NCBI GenBank assembly: GCA_028023455.1 | Contig: JAQFVV010000205.1 | Span: forward strand, 2,054,860 to 2,118,859 | DNA: 64,000 nucleotides | Source: Epiperipatus broadwayi | Lineage: Eukaryota > Onychophora > Udeonychophora > Euonychophora > Peripatidae | Reading direction: 5' to 3' | In this document: positions 59,502 through 64,000 of the stretch, piece by piece | How positions within the stretch are numbered: position 1 is the first letter of the stretch | Layout: each line of letters starts with the position of its first letter | Translations under genes and position numbers: made by a program | The notes under the pieces: generated by a model | Database searches by the model: none | Told to the model about the DNA's origin: nothing | The model's input: only the letters and a program-made list of their open reading frames with translations

Positions 59502-60468
59502 TAGTAGTGAATCAGAGATCCAAGCAATTACATATACCGCGCCTAAACCAATCACTCAAACCGATAAGACTAAAGATCATACATACGATACATATTATAC
59601 TAATCCCCAAGAAACAATACTAGGCCAAACTCTTGATACAAAAGGAGGCAATATGACCAAACCACCTGATGAGAGCAAGGAAAATATAGGAGATGAAGAA
59701 AATACACTCAAAAAATTTCAAAACAATCCATCCATAACAACTCCCACCCAGTCTAAAACCATTGATACATCCTCATTTGGGTCAGTTAAGTCCAGTAAAC
59801 CTAAACAAAGTGATCCACAAACTGTCCTCAATTCTTCAACTCCTGCAATAATTAACCATCCAGATGAAAAGACTTGTCAAACACTCAACCCGAAAGTCAG
59901 CATAGTTAATGTTTCCCAACAGTTACAGCAAACCGAAAATGACTCAGGTCTAAAATTTAAAACAAATTCCTATATCAATAAAAAAACACTTTTATCAAAA
60001 GAACAGGAAAATGAAAAAAACACTGTTAAACTTCAAAACCCTCAAAAAACCGACACAACAAATACCCAAAATACAAATAAGAAAATTAAAAGAAAATCAA
60101 TTCGTTCAGATAAATCAAGCTCTGATGATGATAGCGCCCATCTGATACATTACTCACCTCCACCCTCTAACAAACAAATTTCAGATATATCAAGCACAAA
60201 GCCTCGCAAATCCATAGAAAAAAAGAGGAAAACCATGGATCCTATAACCATTGATACCATTGATCCTTCTGACGAATCTCAGACAGATTACACTACTTCA
60301 TCAGACACCGAAGACTTCATGGATGTGTTTCCGCAACCAACAACTATATCGCCAATCCATCCACAAATTCAATCACAAGACTCTGATTGCCAAACAACAT
60401 CAGACCTCATTAACATGGAGATGTCCCACATTGACTTGGTACACTTTGCTGAGGACGGTTTGGATTAA
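59458..60468 (+). CDS. LINE ORF1, low-complexity C-terminal segment
   Basis: 336 codons, Ser/Thr/Asn/Lys-rich and without a fold I recognise. It has basic clusters that could act as nuclear localisation signals (NKKIKRKSIRSDKSSSDDDS; RKSIEKKRK) and an acidic end (SDTEDFMDVFPQ). It shares its frame with ORF2, from which only a stop codon and six bases separate it. It either continues ORF1 after a frameshift or is a separate frame. A Ser/Asp-rich tail of this length is unusual next to a zinc-knuckle ORF1. Confidence 0.55.
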   Translation: MKIFKKEINDNLYTNSSESEIQAITYTAPKPITQTDKTKDHTYDTYYTNPQETILGQTLDTKGGNMTKPPDESKENIGDEENTLKKFQNNPSITTPTQSKTIDTSSFGSVKSSKPKQSDPQTVLNSSTPAIINHPDEKTCQTLNPKVSIVNVSQQLQQTENDSGLKFKTNSYINKKTLLSKEQENEKNTVKLQNPQKTDTTNTQNTNKKIKRKSIRSDKSSSDDDSAHLIHYSPPPSNKQISDISSTKPRKSIEKKRKTMDPITIDTIDPSDESQTDYTTSSDTEDFMDVFPQPTTISPIHPQIQSQDSDCQTTSDLINMEMSHIDLVHFAEDGLD

Positions 60469-60474
60469 TCTATC

Positions 60475-63400
60475 ATGTTCTGCAAAATTGCTGGCATTAA
60501 CATTCGCGGCATCAACTCAATTGATAGAGTTCTAGCTATTAAAAACTGGCTCTCGCTCTGCTCCCCTCATATACTTCTTACGGGTGAAACTAAATATCAC
60601 CATAAGACCGATCATAAAATACTATCTCTTCTCTCAACTCTCGGATTTACTAGATTTTCTGTAGGCCATTCTGCTTCAGGTGGAGTCGGTATTCTTCTCA
60701 GCAAGTCAACACCACCAAACAGTTTTAGCATTCTATTCCTAGATGCCAATATTATTATCATAGAAATAGACTATTGGGGTTATCCGATCATCATAGCTTA
60801 TATATATACAGCCAAAGACACCTCTCAATATCTAAAAATAATCCACATCCTAAATGCCATCAATGCTAACAGAGCCTCCCCTACTATTCTTCTGGGAGAC
60901 TTTAACACCACATACAATGACTTCAACAAGAGATTTTTGCATCTAATAAATCGCAGATTAATGTGTGGAGAGGGCTTCTTCCCTCCCGAAGCCTACTCTT
61001 TCTATACTAAAACTAAAAAGTCCCTGATTGATTTGGTTTACTACACCCCAGACCTCCATTTCAACCTTGATGCAGCCTTGGCTCCTGTTGCTTTCTCTGA
61101 TCATAAGGTTCTAATCTTACAACTTACACCTATTTCAATCCCTGCACCTATTGATGGACCTGGTAAAACCATGCGCATGATCACCCAATCAAATATGACC
61201 GAAGCGATAGTATCTGAGGCATACATCCTTTTCCAGAAAATAAACATCCTTTCCCTTCCTGCTGAGGAGGGCTGGTTTTCCTTCATCGGAATACTACAAT
61301 CCATATTAAATCACCACGCCAGGAAAATCAAAGGACCTAATGGCCTTCTAAATGATCTAACAGACATTAATATACAACTTCAAGCTTTACAGCAAAATTT
61401 CACAAATACAGAAAAAATCATCTTCCTTAAAAATCTGTACAAAATCAAGCAAAAGTCCCTTGCAGAATATATATCCATCAGAAGAGCCAAATGTTTCTTA
61501 GCACAACAACACTGCTGGACAAGAGACTACCTTAGATGGGCACTGGGGTACAATAGAAAACAAATCACTCCCTTATCCATTAATTCTAATGGAACCAATC
61601 TCGTTGGCTTTCCAATGATGCAGCACATCAGCAAACAATTCTGCCAATTAATGCAAAAAGATGGTGCTCCTCCTATAAACAGCTAGTTGGATGCTGGTGA
61701 CCCCGGCGAACATGGCATCACAGAAATCCAAATCAAAAAGAAGATAACATCTCTCCCGGACGGCGTTCATCCTGGCCTTCATGGCATCCCAAATTTTCTT
61801 CTCAAACACCTCAGTCAATTCACTGTGCCAATTATTAAAAAAATGATTGATCACCTAGCCTCCGGCAACAGAATCATAACAGATCTTTACCCAGTGGCAC
61901 TCGTGCCTTTTATTAAAAAAGCAAAACCACTAAACGACATTAACAATATCCGGCCAATTTCCATGACCCCATTGCTTATCAAGATAATTGAATCAGTCAT
62001 TAAAGATCAAATCCAAACTCAAATCCTTAGCCATATCTCGTCAAACCAATACGGGAAAAAGGGATCATCAACCTCGCATGCTATGTCCAATGTAACTGCA
62101 CTATTCAATTACATCAGAGGACATCGTAAATCAAAACCTATTGCTGTCCAGCTGGATGTTGCGGCAGCATTTGATTCAGTCCAGATAAATATCCTCCTGG
62201 ATATTCTGTTGGAATGCGACATTCCAGCCGGGATTGTTCAGATGATCAGCAATCTGCTCAACAACAGAGAGATTTTTCTCTCTCTTGATGGCAAGATTAC
62301 ACCAGGCTTCAAGCCATACAAGTCTATCCCTCAAGGATCTCCACTCAGTGCCCTTTTCTTCACAGCATACATCAACCCTCTTCTGATGGATATAGAAAAA
62401 AAACTCCCAGGAATTTTCCTTCCCTCTCTCAATAAAAACTTCAATGTATTTGCATATATAGATGACATCATGGTTGTTCTTTCCACCATTAAATACCTTC
62501 CCCATCTCATGAACATCTTAAACAGAAATACAGCGAAACTTGGCCTACAAATAAACTTTAACAAATCTTCCATCTGGAAGATCATGTCTGGTAAACAAAT
62601 TAACTCTCCCTTTTCTTCAAAACCCCCAAAGATACCTAGGTTTCCCAATCTTCAAAACACCAACTGCAATGGCAAGAGAGATTCAAGATGCAATCCTCCA
62701 TTCAACTGAAGCCATCACCACGTCACTCTCTAGAGTATACCTTTCATTATATGGAAAGGTTGGCCTCCTCAACATGATCATAATGCCAAAAATCTCATAT
62801 TATCTTCCATTCAGTAAAAATGTCTAAACAGTTTCAAAATAAAATCAACTGATTATGTACCAAACTTCTCTGGAGAGGAAGGACAGTTGCTATTAGCTTG
62901 CGAGGCATCCAACGACCACGCAGGTTCAATGGACTGTCATTCCACTCAATACAAGCAATCATTTTACAGAAAACCCACAACACTCTACATAATCTGATCA
63001 TCTCATGTGGATACTCCAACATTATTAAAAAAATTACACCGACAGATCGTCCTCCGCCCTCTGCCAGTTCATGGATAGCCTCCCTAATAGACCACTTACA
63101 ACTTTATAACCCAATAATGCCCTCTAACCTTAACAAAAAAATCACCTTATGGGAAGCATACAATATAATCAACTATAATCAACAACCCATTAAAACCAGC
63201 CTAAAAATAACCAACCAAAGACTCATTTCACACTTCAAAAGATGGAGTCTGGAACCCAAATTCCTTGACTTCATCATTAAAATAAATCTTAATGCACTTC
63301 CCACGAATTGGTTCCTTTATCCCCGAAGAGGTTTTAACAGCATTGATCCTATATGTGGTCTGTGTGCTCGTGAAGATGAAACCATAGACCATATTATACA

Positions 63401-63704
63401 CCAGTGCCCAAGACTTAAAACACTGAAAGAGATAATTATAATTAATTCCAACATAAGACCTGATATGATTTTCTCACTTGAAAATGCCATTCATAATGGA
63501 TTTTTTTCAATAATAAGGCTTTCTACCTTTGTCCTTTATTCCATATGGATAGTGAGATGCAAAACTCTCATGGAATTACCTCCGCCACAAATCATACCAT
63601 TGTTTTATCAAACGCTCAAAAAAATCAAGAAACGTGACCAGCTCCTGGCCTCCAGTAAAGCCTTTGATGACACCTGGTCTTTAACTGCTCTTTCCTTTTC
63701 CTGA
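60475..63704 (+). pseudogene. LINE ORF2: APE endonuclease, reverse transcriptase, C-terminal HHCC-like motif
   Basis: Endonuclease (residues 1-215): INIRG, TGETK with catalytic Glu38, LLGDFN (139-144), SLIDLVYY and SDH (208-210), all catalytic positions present. Reverse transcriptase: FIKKAKPLNDINNIRPIS, VQLDVAAAFDSV, IPQGSPLSALFF and FAYIDD, with Y-I-D-D in place of the commoner Y-A-D-D. C-terminus: CGLC followed by HIIHQC, a CCHC-type motif. Lesions: TAG at 61,684-61,686 between endonuclease and RT, a frameshift near 62,620, and a TGA near 62,850. The copy cannot make full-length ORF2 protein unless the stop is read through. Confidence 0.85.
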
Positions 63705-64000
63705 TTATCAACTCCCACCTACCCAGCATTATAGAATAGGAAATTCTAAAAGAAAATATGCATGTTTATATTAAAAATGCTTATTCCATTAAACAAGTTC
63801 TTAGAATCTCATCACTATACCTAACCACATAAGAGTATAACAATTGTACTCTCATAACAAAATCTAGCCAGATGACAAATAGAACATTATACAATCATAT
63901 TATTGTACAATTTATTCATTTAGCTATCCTTTATTAGTATGTAATCACTATTTATTGTTAATAAAAAAAATTTTTGTTGAAATGAAAAAATCAATTCTTA
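63705..64000 (+). other. LINE 3' untranslated region and junction
   Basis: AT-rich non-coding sequence after the ORF2 stop, with an aataaaaaaaatttttgttg stretch near 63,960 that could be the element's 3' end. The exact junction with the host intron and any target duplication cannot be fixed because the 5' end is uncertain. Confidence 0.5.

Larger units (their letters stand above)
57821..63965 (+). mobile_element. LINE retrotransposon (APE-type, gag-like ORF1), nearly full length
   Basis: A non-LTR retrotransposon lies opposite to the host gene in an intron. ORF1 region: 57,821-60,468. ORF2 region: 60,475-63,704, with endonuclease, reverse transcriptase and a C-terminal zinc-finger-like motif. 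It is followed by about 260 bp of 3' sequence ending in an A-rich stretch. The zinc-knuckle ORF1 and APE endonuclease place it in the broad Jockey/I/R1/LOA-type assemblage; I cannot name the clade. Long open stretches with few lesions suggest a fairly recent insertion. The 5' end may begin near 57.6 kb. Confidence 0.88.

Noticed and set aside
62176-62648. Minus-strand open frames of about 105 codons opposite the LINE
   Set aside because: They are antisense shadows of the reverse transcriptase coding frame.
1-64000. CRISPR arrays, bacterial operons, rRNA or true tRNA genes
   Set aside because: No array of short regularly spaced repeats, no rRNA similarity and no tRNA cloverleaf was found; splice sites and the LINE/PLE content show nuclear animal DNA.

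Overview
The window is strongly AT-rich and has spliceosomal introns, long poly-A/T tracts and a dense load of eukaryotic transposable elements, so it is nuclear DNA of an invertebrate animal. The mix of decayed LINEs, Penelope-like elements, hAT and Tigger relics and an LTR element does not fix the phylum, and I do not name a species.

The one host gene is on the minus strand and spans the whole window. Eight exons (56,099-56,205; 50,350-50,479; 50,086-50,268; 49,875-50,012; 30,286-30,406; 17,826-17,977; 8,034-8,209; 2,809-2,919) join in phase without a stop into 372 codons of a P5A-type P-ATPase, the ATP13A1 family (ER transmembrane-helix dislocase; older name manganese-transporting ATPase 13A1). 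They cover the actuator TGES motif, the PPELP helix, the DKTGT phosphorylation site and the nucleotide-binding domain. The 5' exons lie beyond 64,000 and the 3' exons before position 1. Everything else is intron, mostly mobile elements.

Main elements: a decayed hAT transposase (about 11.9-14.2 kb) interrupted by a Penelope-like (PLE) fragment; a degenerate RTE-type LINE (22.4-23.9 kb) and further RTE scraps (9.2, 32.5, 33.6 and 44.8 kb); a Tigger/pogo-like DNA transposon with TA target duplication (25,471-26,797); a PLE remnant with GIY-YIG endonuclease and inverted terminal repeats (34,416-35,717); a pol-less LTR retrotransposon with tRNA-Pro-like primer site (37,426-44,248); a ~0.4-kb tandem repeat (47.16-48.09 kb); and a long, fairly young LINE with two gene regions (57.8-63.97 kb, opposite to the host gene).

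The most interesting signal is a set of hammerhead-ribozyme (HHR) motifs lying in snap-back (inverted-repeat) elements. The best, at 24,453-24,495 (minus) with a mirror copy at 24,703-24,745 (plus), has every conserved block: CUGANGA, a 4-bp stem II, GAAA, a palindromic stem III, a UC cleavage site and a 6-bp stem I. A second nearly complete one is at 5,951-5,994. Partial ones are at 12.9, 28.6, 34.5/35.6 and 56.5 kb, and another occurs in the ~0.4-kb repeat, which therefore looks like a metazoan retrozyme. HHRs in PLE terminal repeats and retrozymes are known classes; these copies, their inverted layout and the tandem array are what deserves checking.
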